A stretch of DNA of 64,000 nt from Melastoma dodecandrum (taxonomy: Eukaryota > Streptophyta > Magnoliopsida > Myrtales > Melastomataceae), in the NCBI GenBank assembly GCA_029817715.1, contig JARUPY010000055.1:1-64000 (forward strand). Reading direction: 5' to 3'. The notes beneath the pieces are model-generated. The model was given only the letters and a program-made list of their open reading frames with translations. It made no database searches and was not told the DNA's origin. How positions within the stretch are numbered: the first letter of the stretch is position 1; each line of letters begins with the position of its first letter. The position numbers and the translations under genes were made by a program. Below, one piece after another: positions 42,310 through 54,605 of the stretch.

Positions 42310-45300
42310 TCAGCAGCAGCAGCCGATTGACGATCTCTTCCGCCCCTTGTTCTGCATCAGCCTTAGGATGAAATCCGTGAATATGTGCTCATAATCCGGC
42401 ATCTTCCCGTAACCTGCGACAGTAACAGATTAGAGTTATGATGGTTGAATACGGGGGGTTAAGATGAGAGGGAGAGGGGCAAACCAGGGGATAACTCGCC
42501 TGGGAAATAGTTGATGTCGATGACATAGAACCGGTCCCTTGTCCCATGTTCTCGGATAATGTCTAGGTTGAAAAGGCGAAGACCCTAAAAATGGAATGGA
42601 TTCAATCATCTGGGGAGAGATCGATAGGAAATGTGTCGAATATAGTGAAGAAGTGTGGTACCAATCTTTGCCGAAGCTCACTCGCGAATCTCTCCAGTAA
42701 TGCTCTTGGTGGATGCTCTGAAAAGGGAACGAGGTTAAACGAAAATCTCTCTTGAACATGATGAATTGAGTCGCATAAACTACGAGTCAATGATTGGAGG
42801 TGAAAAATAGCCAACCTGCAATGCTGGGATCCAGATCTGCATCGTCGGCTGAAGCTGCAGCGCATGAAACCCGAGGAAATCGGAACACCCCCTCATTTTT
42901 TGATAGCTCCCTCTTACTCACATCGGGCAAAGAGAAGCGCCTGACCACCTTTATGGTATCCCCGACTACATAAACCTTGAACAGAACACCACCTGGAGAG
43001 ACAACTATATATCAATTATGGCTCACGACAACAGGAACTAGAAATCATTCAATGTGAAGATGGCCCATACCGTGATTGACAAACTCTTGAAGTACGAGCG
43101 GAGGTTCGAGTTTCTCAAGGGACAACCGATCGTAAGCGAGTGACAATTCATGAGACTTTGCACTTCCATCAGCAATCAAGGGCTTTGCCACTGTAACCCA
43201 AAAGAAGAAAATTCAATGCCCTTCTCTCAGTTAACATGTTTAACGATATAATACACTCCTATATTGGAGACCAAAAACAGTCCCCAAAGCTCATACCAAT
43301 AGGAAACCTAAGCCCGGCTTTTTCCACAGAATCGGGAATCAAGGAGGCATCTTTTTTAATTTCTATCTGCCTAGGAACGCATACTTTACCTGCAAAAACA
43401 CAGTATTACTTATAAAGATGCCCAAACTGAGTCCTTTCGGAGGGAGCAGATTACCCAAAAACTAACTTAATAGTACCAATCATGGAAGAATTACCAAAAG
43501 GATTAGAAAAGTTCATATCAACGACTTCCTGAAGCATGCACTGACGATTACGCAAACGCTGTATGGCATCAGGAGGATCTAGCACAGTTACCTCAGGATG
43601 TGTTTGTCTGTAATCCTGCAAATTTGTAAATACACAAGCATTCAAGCAAAGATTATTAATTGAGCCAGACCATTTTATGACGCCCCAGGAAAATATTCGC
43701 AGAGAAGCAACCCTCAAAATATGGTAGAACACGAACAGTTGACAGTAAAGTTCTGCCTACCGTTTCAGTGGACTCACTTTTGGTGTATAATTAGTGCATA
43801 AAATAGGACGAGCAGGAAAAAATCAGACCAATTTTTCTGGCACTACATGCACGTTCCACTGTCCACATTTCTGCAAGCAAAGTGCATTCTCATGGGGTTG
43901 GTCCAAGTGGTAAGGAGCTTGGATTCGCTTAAGGAGGTCTCGGGTTCGAAACCTACCGTACGCAGCCACCCCTGTTGGAAGACTCACCCACCATAGCCAG
44001 GTGTCCTACCCGGGTCGAGTCCGGATTAGTCGGAGCGAAGCTCCGGAAACCGGGCGGGCAACCAAAAAAAAAAAGTGCATTCTCAACTAGAAGGTGTGAA
44101 CTTAACGGCTTTGGCAATGGAAAAGCTAGAAAGGACAAAAACAAAACATTGATAAGAAGGGAGATGATGGATCGGAGTCATCATTCCACCTACAAGGTTT
44201 ACAAAAGTTATCAACTTTGGTGTCCTCCTTATATGTAATCTGATCTATTATCATATACATTTATCCATTTAAAAAGTCACTTCTAGGGTATTAAACTTTA
44301 GATGGACAAGGCAGTATCGACAGTAATTTTTGGAAGCACTCATTCAAGAATGCAAAAACTAGGATACTAAAATATCAGGAAGTGGACCTAATGCAAATGC
44401 ACTGAGATCACACAACCGAAACTTGAGAAAACCCGAATAAATCAGTCAGTGGGGCATTGCAGGGGAAGCATCCTTTGCGTGTCTCAAGGCCTCGACCTTA
44501 AAGTGCATTTAACTACTGGTTTGTGCAGATTAAAGAGCAAAGAAGCACTCTGCAAGTTGTGCCATATCTGAAACTGAATGAGCTTAGTAAAATAGATCTA
44601 CCGTGGTCGTATACCCCAAACCGTTAGCACCAAAAAATCATTTAGTATGATAAAAGAGAGTATATTCAGACACAAAATATATATTAACAATCCATTCAAC
44701 CTATAATCACAAGGCGAACAGAAGCTGACCTCTAGAATCTGACGCCACTCCTTCCCTGACAACTGGAACACATATAAGACAGAAAAGTTATATGCCATAA
44801 GTTCAACAAAGGTGACTACCTTTTACTGTAGAGAGTTAGAAACAATACGTAAGCAGCACTGGATTATCATCAACAGAAACCTCTGTTTCACAAACACAGT
44901 GGAAATCTGGTTGGAAAGGTAAATGGAGACGAAAATGCAAATGGAGCTTTCAACAGCAAAAGCAAGGGATACACCATGTCCAAAAAAGCAAACACGACAA
45001 AAGAAGAGAGGAAAAAGAAAAGGAAAAAAAAGGACAAGTGACGTTACCTTATGCAACACTATGTCAAAAGGTCCTTGGTCTGAAAGTGGCTTATCGTGAT
45101 CTACAGGGACAAACATTATTCCCTTGAGTCTGCATAGAATGACATCGAAGCATCAACCGCTCGATTCGGTCCCGAAAAAGAGATACCCCATCCCTAGTCT
45201 ATGCAAATTAACACAAAATTTGTATTTATGCTTTCTATTATTTCTGCCAGTGATTACAAATTGTGCGCTAGAAGCATTCCCAATTTCTAACAGGAAAATA

Positions 45301-46362
45301 GTAAATGAAGGATCACAGCCGACCACAATGGAGAACAGACAAAGAGAATCCAAACTCCACGCCAGCAGGGAGGAACCCCTAGATTCGAGGATAGAACCCA
45401 TCCATTTGGAATTATATCTAACACAACTAGACTTTGTTGGCACATAGAAAAAGACATCAAAAGTAGAGGAAACAACATGCCAAGGAAGTAGTTCCCATCA
45501 CGAAATCATGATGACCAACATTTGGAAATATCACAAGAATCACGCCATAAGAAACTCATCTCCATAAAATGGTCCCCTCAACCATGCTAGAACTAAAGTG
45601 GTAAAAGCATTACCACAGACAAAAAGGGTAGCAATTACAGTAAAGAAAAAAGTCAGGAAAAAAAAAACGACAAGGGAACTACCACAAGACACCAGCTTGA
45701 AAATAAGAAGAAGAATCCTAATACCAACCACCGGACATAGGAAAAACAAGACCCCTTTCTCCAACACCATAATTGGAAACACGACTCTCCAAAAATTCCT
45801 AAAGGTTTCTTCGGTATCATTCTCTGCTCGCTATAACAAATTACTGGGAGGAACATGACGGTAACGCATTTACCATCCAGTCGCTGATCAAAGATTCACA
45901 CGTAAAATTAGTCCGCTTGATCAAAATACCACAACAAATACCATCCAACTGACCAAACAGGCAATAACATCAAAGAGAAAGAATGGGTTCCGACAACCAC
46001 AACCAAACACTCAACACCAAGGTGACCAGATCCCCAAAAAAGCCAATTTACCTGGCCACGCGCTCGAGCTTGGGCTGCAGGAAGCTCTCGACTTTCTTAC
46101 TCGTGAGGGCGTGACCGACGACCACGACCGACCGCCTCTGCAACGGCTGCCTAATCGGGAACCTTAAATCCACATCACCAATCCCTTCCCCTCCTCCATC
46201 CCCGCTTCTCCCACCTCCCTCCATTTCCACGTCCGATGATTCCCGCACCCGCGACTGCTCCGCTTCCCTTTCATCCTCCGCCAAATCATTGCTCCCATTA
46301 CAATTACAGAGATGCTGATGACGCTGAAACGGCACGACGCCGTTCTCCCCCGCAAGAATCAT
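42310..46362 (-). CDS. ITPK: Inositol-tetrakisphosphate 1-kinase / inositol 1,3,4-trisphosphate 5/6-kinase
   Basis: ATP-grasp kinase that phosphorylates inositol polyphosphates, on the route to phytate (InsP6) and pyrophosphates. Ten exons on the minus strand: 46362-46052, 45129-45048, 44762-44730, 43615-43495, 43389-43297, 43190-43071, 42992-42816, 42717-42662, 42584-42500, 42413-42310; total 1182 nt, 393 residues. The first about 80 residues are an acidic and glycine-rich extension. The kinase fold starts at [20 protein letters not shown]; then [29 protein letters not shown], the ATP-grasp segment [39 protein letters not shown], and the metal-binding end [19 protein letters not shown]. Many introns and the extended N-terminus fit the ITPK2/ITPK3-like branch. 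Intron 9 uses a GC donor (CCCAG/gcgagt). Intron 3 carries a SINE. The protein ends in three cysteines (IGCCC). The first ATG after an in-frame non-ATG stretch is at 46362. Confidence 0.95.
43893..44072 (+). mobile_element. tRNA-derived SINE in an ITPK intron
   Basis: About 180 bp beginning TGGGGTTGGTCCAAGTGG (pol III box A-like), with box B GGTTCGAAACC 46-56 bases further on, and ending in an A11 tail. It is flanked by a perfect 13-bp direct repeat AAGTGCATTCTCA at 43880-43892 and 44073-44085, the target-site duplication of LINE-style insertion. It is oriented opposite to the ITPK gene and lies in intron 3 (between exons 44730 and 43615). Structure and ends resemble plant Au-like SINEs. Confidence 0.92.
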
Positions 46363-48125
46363 CCCTTTCCTTACCTCCTCTCCCGAACCCACCACTCTAA
46401 ACCCACAAAGAAAGGACAATCCTTTCCCAAGAAAACCGAATCAGATCGGGAAATCCTTCAATGGGTCCAGAGAAGGGCTATCACTCCGTTCTGGGTCGGG
46501 GTGAAAACAGGGGGAGATGGTCGGAGGAGGGTGTCAGGGCGGAGGTTTTTGGGGTGGCCTAGTCGTGGGATTCAATGAATAAGAAGAGAGAAATAAGTTT
46601 ACGAGAATTTCCTTTCTTAAGAACGCAATTGCATTTAATAATGAGACAAAAAAAAAAGATTAAATTGATCCCATTTTTTAATAATAATAATAATAATAAT
46701 TTGAGGGGATGGAATCTGAGAATTTTTTAGGGGCCCGACCACAAGGATTACAAAACAACCCACCTCTGGATTTTTGGCATCTCCGGACAGCAATTTTAAA
46801 AATATTCCACGAACGTTACTTTCAAAATATGGATTAAAAAAATTGAATAACTCGAAGTTTCAAATTCTACTATATTAGAGGAAATTCGGTATTTAAAATG
46901 CTGAGTTTTTCGATTTTTTCTTGTTATAAATGTTGATTTTCTTAATAAATCGAGCTTCATGTTTTAATTTAAAAATTAATGTCATATTTCGTCGAATATT
47001 TTATTAAATTTCGTATCAACAATTTTACGGACATTTAGTCGCTGCTGCAAAATAATTAAATATTTGTTATATTATTAGGCTTCAAGAAAATTTATAAGAG
47101 TTTAAAAAATTGTCAAATAATGTCTCGAATTCATCGTTACAACCCGTTCAATTTAGAAAGATGAATTACTAAACTTAAAAAAAAATCGATTAACTTTAAG
47201 GCCAGAGAGTAAGCACAAATACGAGAAAGTCACAAATGACATAATTTGAGAAAATTCAATCGAACTTTGGACCGAGTTTTTCTAAAGATTTTTTTAGATA
47301 AACTAATCAATATTTTATTATTTTAAAAGAATAAAGGTGTTTTTTTTTTTAAATAAGAAACCAAGTGGCGAAAATGACTTAAAAAATCAGACAAGGAGAA
47401 TTGGAAGGGAGGAGAGAGAGAGAACGGCAAAAAGAAAAGTTTACAACACCGAGTTAATTAAAATTTTGAGTTATTCCTATATATGTAAGAAGCATAATTT
47501 AATGAGTTAGGTCTCTAACATTTTTGTTGATTTATGTCACGTGTTTCTCGACCCCCCCCCCCCCCCCCCCAAAAAAAAAAGGGGCTTGAGTGGGGTGTGT
47601 GTGTGTTTGTTTGGCCTTTTTCTCGTTCCAATATTACATAATATTTGGTGCCCTATTATTGCTTCGGATACTTTTATATGTGAGAGTGGTGGGAGCATTG
47701 ATGCTATGCTTGCCCCCTATCTAATCGATGTCGACTTGATCATCGTAATCATCCTCCCCATTAATATAAAATAAATAAGTAAAAAATTCAGTGCACAAAA
47801 TAATCACCTTTTAGCCATTTTTTTTAAAAGCCAAATTATTAAATTTATTATAAATTTAGACATTTTTTTCCGACTTATTTTATAGTTTAAAAAATGTCCT
47901 TATATATCCCTAAATTCCTCGGTTATGTAAAAAATATCATCCATTAGCAAGTGATTAACAGCTTATGATGTGCCAACAATGTGGCAACGGACGCCGTTAA
48001 TTACACCGTTAAATGTCACGTGTCCGTTTTTACACCTTTTTGTCTCTGTTGTTTTCGTCCGTCCATCATCGCCGCTCCCCCTCTTTCCCCCGCCCACAAG
48101 AGAGATTCCCCGAAAGCCTCGTAAT
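46363..48125. other. AT-rich intergenic region, ITPK upstream
   Basis: Includes the ITPK promoter and 5' leader. A TAA microsatellite lies near 46680-46700 and a C-run followed by an A-run at about 47552-47580. No gene is recognised on either strand. Confidence 0.5.
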
Positions 48126-50165
48126 TGTAACGATCCGAAAAAATTTAACGTTACGGATCAAACAGTTGGACTTAGTAAAAAAAATTGATAGTAAACACGA
48201 GAATTTAATATTTTTGTATTCAATCGATATTATTAGCGAGACATTTTGAGACTGCGAATTCAATTACGTCACACGGAAAAAAGAACACCTTGACCCAAAC
48301 GTAATCGAATTTAAATAGCGATTTTGTTCACGTACTATGACGTCGTCGTCGAGTACTTTGAGTTTGAGTCGTGAATTAAAATTAAATTTCATAATTACAT
48401 AATTATAACAATAATACAAAGTAGCATAGAATGGAGATGAGGGAACAAAAGAATATATATATATATATATAATAGCGTCATGACAATTCGCCCCCATCGC
48501 TAGGCTAGTAGAAATGTTAAACGAAACTAATATCGGACGAAGAGAAAACAATAATGAAAAAGAAAACAGAAGGGACAATCGGAGGGGGAATATCTTTTCT
48601 TCCTGAGCACGGAACTTCATCATTCGAAGAAAAAGGAGAGGACGAAGTTCATGGAGGAGAACCGGGGCTTGCCCTTTTCTTTCCCCCTTTCCACGATCTT
48701 GAGAGTCAAGGTCCCCGGCTGCCGTCGTCGCCGCAGACAGGGACAGCAAAATCAATCGAAGAAGAAGGCGCGGAGCAGAACCGAAGATCGCCAAGGGAAG
48801 AGACCCACGACGCGGAGGGGTCGGAACCGAACTGTACGTTCTCACCCCCGTCCCCTTTTGGTTCTGTCTTGATCGTTCCTCCCTGCTGAATGTGTGGGGT
48901 TAGGAGTTCTAGGGGAGGGTCGAGTAGGTTGGTTCGGTCTCGTCTGAGTCGACGGTTTGCTGGATGTTCGTCTTGTGGTCTGAATGTCGTCTGAACCTCG
49001 AGACTCCCGTGGGTGCGTGATCCTCTGGAGCATCGTGAACGGTTATACTGCGGGCGTCCCACGGGAGACGGAATCTTCGCCGATGAAGTGTGGCAGCAGT
49101 ACCTCCACGGGAGGGTTACCCTTCTTGGTTGTGGTGTGCTCGTGCACTTGGGTCCTCGGTTGATTGGGTAGTTGATATGGTCGGTTTGGCTTGCGAGTTC
49201 CAGGGACGCTTGACCGGTTGACTTCTGAAATATAGAAACTGGTTGTGGGTGTTAATGGACTGATTGGCCTCGGATTCATTGAGACCGTGTGTGGGCTCGT
49301 GGTTGAGATGTGAATGAAAAATGCCTTGGGGTCTTACCGAAGAATTGCCTCTGTACCCCGAGTAAACAAATGAGAGAAAACCTTGGGGTCTTACAGGAGA
49401 ATTGCTCCTCTACCTCGAGTAGACTATTGGGAAAAAGAAATACTTGGGGTCTTACAGGGGAATTGCTTCGGTACCTCGAGTTGTTGTGAGGTAATTGAGT
49501 AATGATGTGTCGGCTGATTGCCTTCCCGAGATTATGACTTCAATCATCTGCTGTTGAGACTCTGAATTTGTTGGGACGGTTACTGGATTGTTTGATGAGG
49601 TGTGTTCCCGACTGTGATGTCGGAGGAGAACGGGGAGGTGGCGCCACTCGCGGTCGCACCTGCTGTCGTTTCCAGGGCGCTCCCGGAGGAGTGGGTGGGG
49701 ACGCACTGCGGTGGTCCTGACACCCGGTGGAAGTGTTGATATGGGAGGAGGAACCAGGGAAGTCGCATTGTTTATCTGCTGTTTATTGTGCTGCTTACGA
49801 CTATTCATACGCGTTAATTATAAATTGTTATACTTCTGCTGTTGATATCTGCTTACCTATATTTGTATAGCTTTTGTGGTTCTGAATCGTATGGGTGCAT
49901 AACTGTTTTTAAAGAGGCGTACTAGGAATGGTTTAGAGGTCGCACGGTTTTCGTGTGTGCATGGGTGGGGCGTACTCGGCGTTTATCGCTGACTCCCCTA
50001 GTTTTACAGCGCAGCAAAGAAAGAGTACACGTGGCACAGAGAAGTTGGGATTCGGAACAGAGACATTCACGGGTGAGGATAAAAGTTTGTCGGCTTCCGC
50101 TGGATTGACTGGTCAATGAAGAACGAATTTTCTGAAATTGGTACAAAAAAATGCAGGTCGTTATA
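48126..50165 (+). repeat. Diverged solo LTR related to the Gypsy element
   Basis: Starts TGTAACGATCC and ends GGTCGTTATA. Several blocks match the LTR at 24506-26896 in the same order: TTACGTCACACGG near the start, ACTCGCGGTCG and CTCCCGGAGGAGT, then GACGCACTGCGGTGGTCCTG, and GTTTATCGCTGA near the end. No gag or pol lies on either side, so it is a solo LTR of a related, older family member. Flanking pentamers GTAAT and GCCAT match only partly. Three ~58-bp tandem repeats lie inside at 49325-49482. Confidence 0.78.
49325..49482. repeat. Three tandem repeats inside the solo LTR
   Basis: CTTGGGGTCTTAC starts at 49325, 49382 and 49443, each followed by GAATTGC and a TACCTCGAGT-like block. Periods are 57 and 61 bp. 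No such array is seen in the intact Gypsy LTRs. Confidence 0.8.
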
Positions 50166-50987
50166 GCCATCCTCTCGAATCCCCTTCTTGATCTCCAGTT
50201 CGTACCTCCACTGTTGTCAGCCTTCTCTTGGTGAGATTGAAGAAACAAAATCTCCAGTTCGAACCTCCACTGCTGCGGGCCTTGGCGAGATTAGGGAAAC
50301 AAATGACAGAGTCAGCTCATCAGCAAGGCCGAAGTTTGAAGTCCTAGCATTTATACGGGAAGTACCATCGAACTAGGAATGGATCTTGTCCATGAAGTTG
50401 GAGAGGAGGCGCTTGTGGGCTTGGACGAGGATGTAGGCGACACCCTAGAGATGACGACAACCGTCTAAAACTCGGCCGATCCCCTCGTATTCTCCATATA
50501 AATTAGAACTGTCGAAATAATTTCTTTAACCTTTGCCCTCTAAACGTGGGAGGTGTTCCATATGAAATTGAGGGAGCACAAAACAAGAGGGTTGGGTTTG
50601 GTGGGGGAAGACTCCAGTGACATTCCCATGGCCGTAAGGGCTAGAGAGGATGCAGCTCGAGCCGGACAATTAGGGTCATGTCGAGCTCGAGCTGCATCCG
50701 AACACGAGACGACATGACGATATTTTTTATATAACCGAGGAAGTTGGAGCTATACATAGATATTTCTGAAAATATAAGATAAATAGAAAAAAAGTACCGA
50801 AGTTTTGAATAAATTTGATAATTTGGTCTCTAAAAAAAGTCATGCCCATCAAATAGTTTGGGATGGGCCCTGATAAATGGGTCCATATTGGGCCGGCCTA
50901 TTTTGAACCTCAGGCCCACATACTTGGATTCAGCAGAGGACATTAAAGAAACATGATCACCGGGAATTGCTGTAGTGTGGCTTTATT
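50166..50987. other. Spacer with a short duplication and a hairpin
   Basis: No gene. A 50-60-bp unit starting ATCTCCAGTTCG is repeated at 50191-50249 and 50250-50303. A perfect 15-bp inverted repeat lies at 50648-50699. The right end is the probable 3' UTR of the amino acid permease. Confidence 0.5.
50648..50699. repeat. Perfect 15-bp inverted repeat (hairpin)
   Basis: GGATGCAGCTCGAGC at 50648-50662 pairs perfectly with GCTCGAGCTGCATCC at 50685-50699 around a 22-base loop. It is downstream of the permease gene on its strand. Confidence 0.85.
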
Positions 50988-53135
50988 TCACCGGGACTGG
51001 AACGGCTTGTACGTCTTGAGGTCCTTCACGAGCCCTTCGACCGAGCCGGCCGCGGACACGAGCGAGATGGCCAGGCACCCCAGGCTGAGCGCTTTCAATG
51101 CTATCCACTTCGAAGAGAACTTCTTCATGTGAGACCTGGCGATGTACAGCTCCACGGGGAAGAATACTGTCAACGGCCAGAACGAGATCGCCCCGATGAG
51201 TCCCAGGAAGTCGTTGAAGAAGGGGAATATCATGGCCAGGACGGAGGTCACTATCACGTACGCCGTCCTCCACACGAGCCGGAATAAGTTGACATTGTAG
51301 TCCCTGAACATTGGGATCTCCCGAGTGATGAATCCGCTCTCGGGCCACGTCTTGGCACACCACTGCTCAACGAACCCGAACGTCGGCTGGACGAACACCT
51401 GCGGAACAAGATCGCGGGCGTCCCATTTCCTTAAGTAAATTCTCAAAATGCACGAAAGATCGGAGACAAAAAAGTGGATAGGTCACCTGGTACGCGCTGA
51501 CCAGGTGGACCGCGATGCAGACGTTGGCGAAATTGATCAGCCAGAAGGGTTCGTAGAATCCGAACCCAGTGAGGAAATTCCCCGGGGCGTCATTCCCGAA
51601 TGCCGCGTAACCGATGCAGCCGCATAGGACGTAGAAGAGGGTGGTTGTGGTGATGCCGATGAGGCTCGCTTTCTTCATGACTTTGTTCTCCGGCGTGGTC
51701 GACTTCAGCGTATCCTGCGGGGCAAATGATCCAAGCTTACGATATCAGTCAAGATCAAAAGGGTCTCTATGACATTACGGTGATTGGATATAACGCAATG
51801 CCAACAATGACAAAGACGTTAAATGGTCCACTGGGTACAAATCTTGTATCTAGATTGATTAATCAAACACGATAATTTTTCTGGCAATTCCTTTCTGTGT
51901 AATAACGTTTTCGACTTGTCGTGCCAAGGTGAAGCTGCCCTAAACTCAATCAAAACCTCGCCAAGCCACCTTCGTTTTATGTGGTGGTTCGAACATGCCG
52001 GAGATACGATAATTAACTAATGGGGGGATTTGGGTGGCTTACCTGGATCTCGATGAGCACGGGAGAGTAGGCGTAGGCAAACGCGATGTTCCCCAGGGCC
52101 TGGAAAACCCTCCACAGCTTCTCGGACGACGTGACATCTACGCCGACCGTGACCCCATCGAGGGTCGTACGGGCGTGTCGGCCCTCGGCAGATGCGACCC
52201 TTGCTATGGAGAGGCCGACGCCGATGAAGGAGTAGGCAAAGGACATGACCGCCGCGACGATCGAAAGCCATGACAACTTGTGGAAGTTCGGGATCTGGGA
52301 CAGGACTATCTGGATGCACATGAACAGTAGCATGAACGGGTAGTTCGATGTGTGGCACGGCGCGTCGTGCCCGTGCTTATGGAAGCAGTTAGACCTCTTC
52401 ACGGCCCTAAACATATGCGTTTTTGAATCCGTTAGGCTTGGCCGACGGTGACTGACAATGGATAGTGATAACATAGCAGGACGAGGTATCGACTTTGGTG
52501 CATGATTAGGTTTTTCCTTACACCATGCTAATGGAGGCAGTGATCGTGTATCCGATGGTGACCCCGACGAGATTAGCGTACTGAGCCAATCCGCATAGTT
52601 GCACGCTTCTTCCCCCTGAAACCAAAATTTTGTCGATTAATCTCGGTTCGTTAGGCGCTCAACAATTTAAAGACAATGTCTTCACCTAGGCCTGCTCGGA
52701 CTGCATCCATGTAGGTGTAGTTCCGTCTCCCGTTGACCGGATCCGGCCACCGATAGCTGTCCGCGAGTAAGGTCGATGTATAATAGGTGATGAAGGAGAA
52801 CAATAGGAGGACCACTGGTCCGGCCACCCAACCGAGCTGCGCGATCGCCCAAGCCAAAGACAGCACCCCCGACCCAATCACGGCCGTTATGATATGCGCA
52901 CTCGCCGTAACCACCGTACCTGCAAAAAAAAAAAAAAGGAAACGCATTAATCTTACCCGGACCGGACGCGTCCATCCCGGCAGAAAACCAACGAAAGCAG
53001 CAAGAAGGGGGTTGTTCAGTTACCGGTTCGCTTCTCACGTCCATCGTCGTCGAGAAGGCCATCTTTCCTGCCGCTGTGGCCCGCCTCAGCCTCGGGTGCG
53101 TCTCGCGGGGGGTTTTGGACGGAGAAGTTGCTCAT
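50988..53135 (-). CDS. AAP: Amino acid permease (AAP family)
   Basis: Proton-coupled amino acid importer of the plasma membrane, ATF/AAAP superfamily. Six exons on the minus strand: 53135-53024, 52919-52686, 52615-52522, 52406-52043, 51714-51487, 51398-50988; total 1443 nt, 480 residues, the usual AAP length. Family marks: a short hydrophilic N-terminus, then TASAHIITAVIGSGVLSLAW in the first helix, QLGWVAGP, ADSYRWPDP, NYTYMDAVRAGLGG, LCGLAQYANLVGVTIGYTIT, KRSNCFHKHGH, IPNFHKLSWLSIVAAVMSF, ALGNIAFAYAYSPVLIEIQD, KASLIGITTTTLFYVLCGC, and FVQPTFGFVEQW. About eleven hydrophobic helices are visible. All six exons join without a break, so the gene looks intact. Which AAP member it is cannot be decided by eye; it is closest in style to the AAP1/AAP6 type. 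Confidence 0.95.
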
Positions 53136-54605
53136 CCTTTTCGATATCGGGGTTGGGGTTAGGGAATTTCCGGGAGGTGTGTGAGATGAACCGCGTCAAT
53201 GACTATTTTAGATACTCGGGGCATTAATCACTTCCCAACATTGGTGATATGTTTGTAAACTTTCGTCCTAAAACAAAAAAAAAAAAATGGGGAAGTAATT
53301 AAAACCTTCGAATCTCCTACAAAAAAAGAAAAATCAAATCCAAAAAAGATAAAAACATCCTTGTTTAAAGATACAAAATCTATTTCACCTTTTTCTCATC
53401 GTCAATGGTATAATTATTCCGGATTAGTGGGAGGAGATAATATTACCTGGTTTGACCGGTTTATGAGAAATACCGGAAGTTGACCCCAAAAAACACTTTT
53501 TTCTTACCGTATTTTTATAAATGTCACGTAAATTCGTCATTTTTTGGTACGATATATTCGTAAATTGAAAGTTGCGGTTACCGACCGGGACACGGACATA
53601 CAACGGGAATTTGTGATAGTGTGATGTTATTATCATTTTCTCGTCTATTTTGTGAGGTCCGAAACAAGATCCGGCGTTTAGGGGGAGGCGCGTAACGAAT
53701 GACTTGGGAAAAGGAAAGCAAAGTAATCCAAATCCGAACAATCCGGCCCTTTTGTATTGGACTTGGGCCTAAAACATAGTGGGCCTTATCCGGTAGGCCC
53801 AATAATAACGGAAACGATTTCGAGTTTTTTATTTCTCTTCATTCTTTTTTGTCTTTTTTTTTTTTTGACACGTCGTCGTCAACCGACAACCTTTGTTCAA
53901 TTTACAAGAAAAAAGAGAGAAAGAAAACCAAACTCCCGCGAGAACCAACAAATTAATTTCTCCCCACAGATATCGGTGTTTTCTCCTCGATTTCAAACCC
54001 CCCGCAACCCAAAATTCTGAAAAGATTCGACCATCTCCAATCAAATCGCCAAATGTCGTCGTGGGTCGTTTGGATCTAGTCGAGAGGTGTGCTTCCGATT
54101 TCAAGGTTCCCCCTTTCTTGTTTTCTCTTGCCGTTTTGTGTTCCAGTATTACATGGATGCCTGCCTGCTGCAATGTTGTTGAATGTTTCCCGGGGGGGGG
54201 GGAGGATGTTGGTTTGTGGGTTTCTTTTATTTGTGTTTTTCTTTGAATTTTTACCAGTTCTTGTTCGATTTTTTTTTTGTGTTGTTTGTCTTGGTTGATT
54301 TTGCTGGAAGGAATTGGTGGCGGGTTTGGAAGCGGTGCCGCGTCGGGAATTGTTAGAGGGGCTGGAGCTTTTACCTCGTGGGGTTAGGTTTTTTCGGATT
54401 TCAAGGTATGGTGCAAGCTTAGTTGGTGTTTGATGGACCTGGAGGCATGGTGTTGGGTTGAAATATGGCGGGACGAGAAGCCTCGGGTTTCTGAACCACA
54501 CGTTTTGGAGACTTGGGTGGTTTACTGGTCCGAAAGTTAATCGGCGAAGACGTCACCTGATGCCAAACCACGGCCGGATAGAGCTCAACCCGTGGTGTGG
54601 CACTA
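53136..54605. promoter_or_regulatory. Shared upstream region of the divergent AAP and FAM135-like genes
   Basis: About 1.5 kb separates two divergent start codons. It contains homopolymer A-runs and T-rich stretches, and from about 53.9 kb the T-rich 5' leader of the FAM135-like gene. Just before the chosen start, in another frame, a block reads FWRLGWFTGPKVNRRRR, which resembles the N-terminal end of related plant proteins. No other gene is seen. Confidence 0.45.

Noticed and set aside
43893..43965. Functional tRNA gene
   Set aside because: Box A and B are present, but the A-tail and target duplication show a retroposed SINE rather than a tRNA gene, and no cloverleaf with matching acceptor stem is seen.
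48554..48889. 111-codon plus-strand frame and antisense 193-codon frame at 48264-48845
   Set aside because: Both lie within the solo LTR and match no protein family; they are probably chance frames in LTR sequence.
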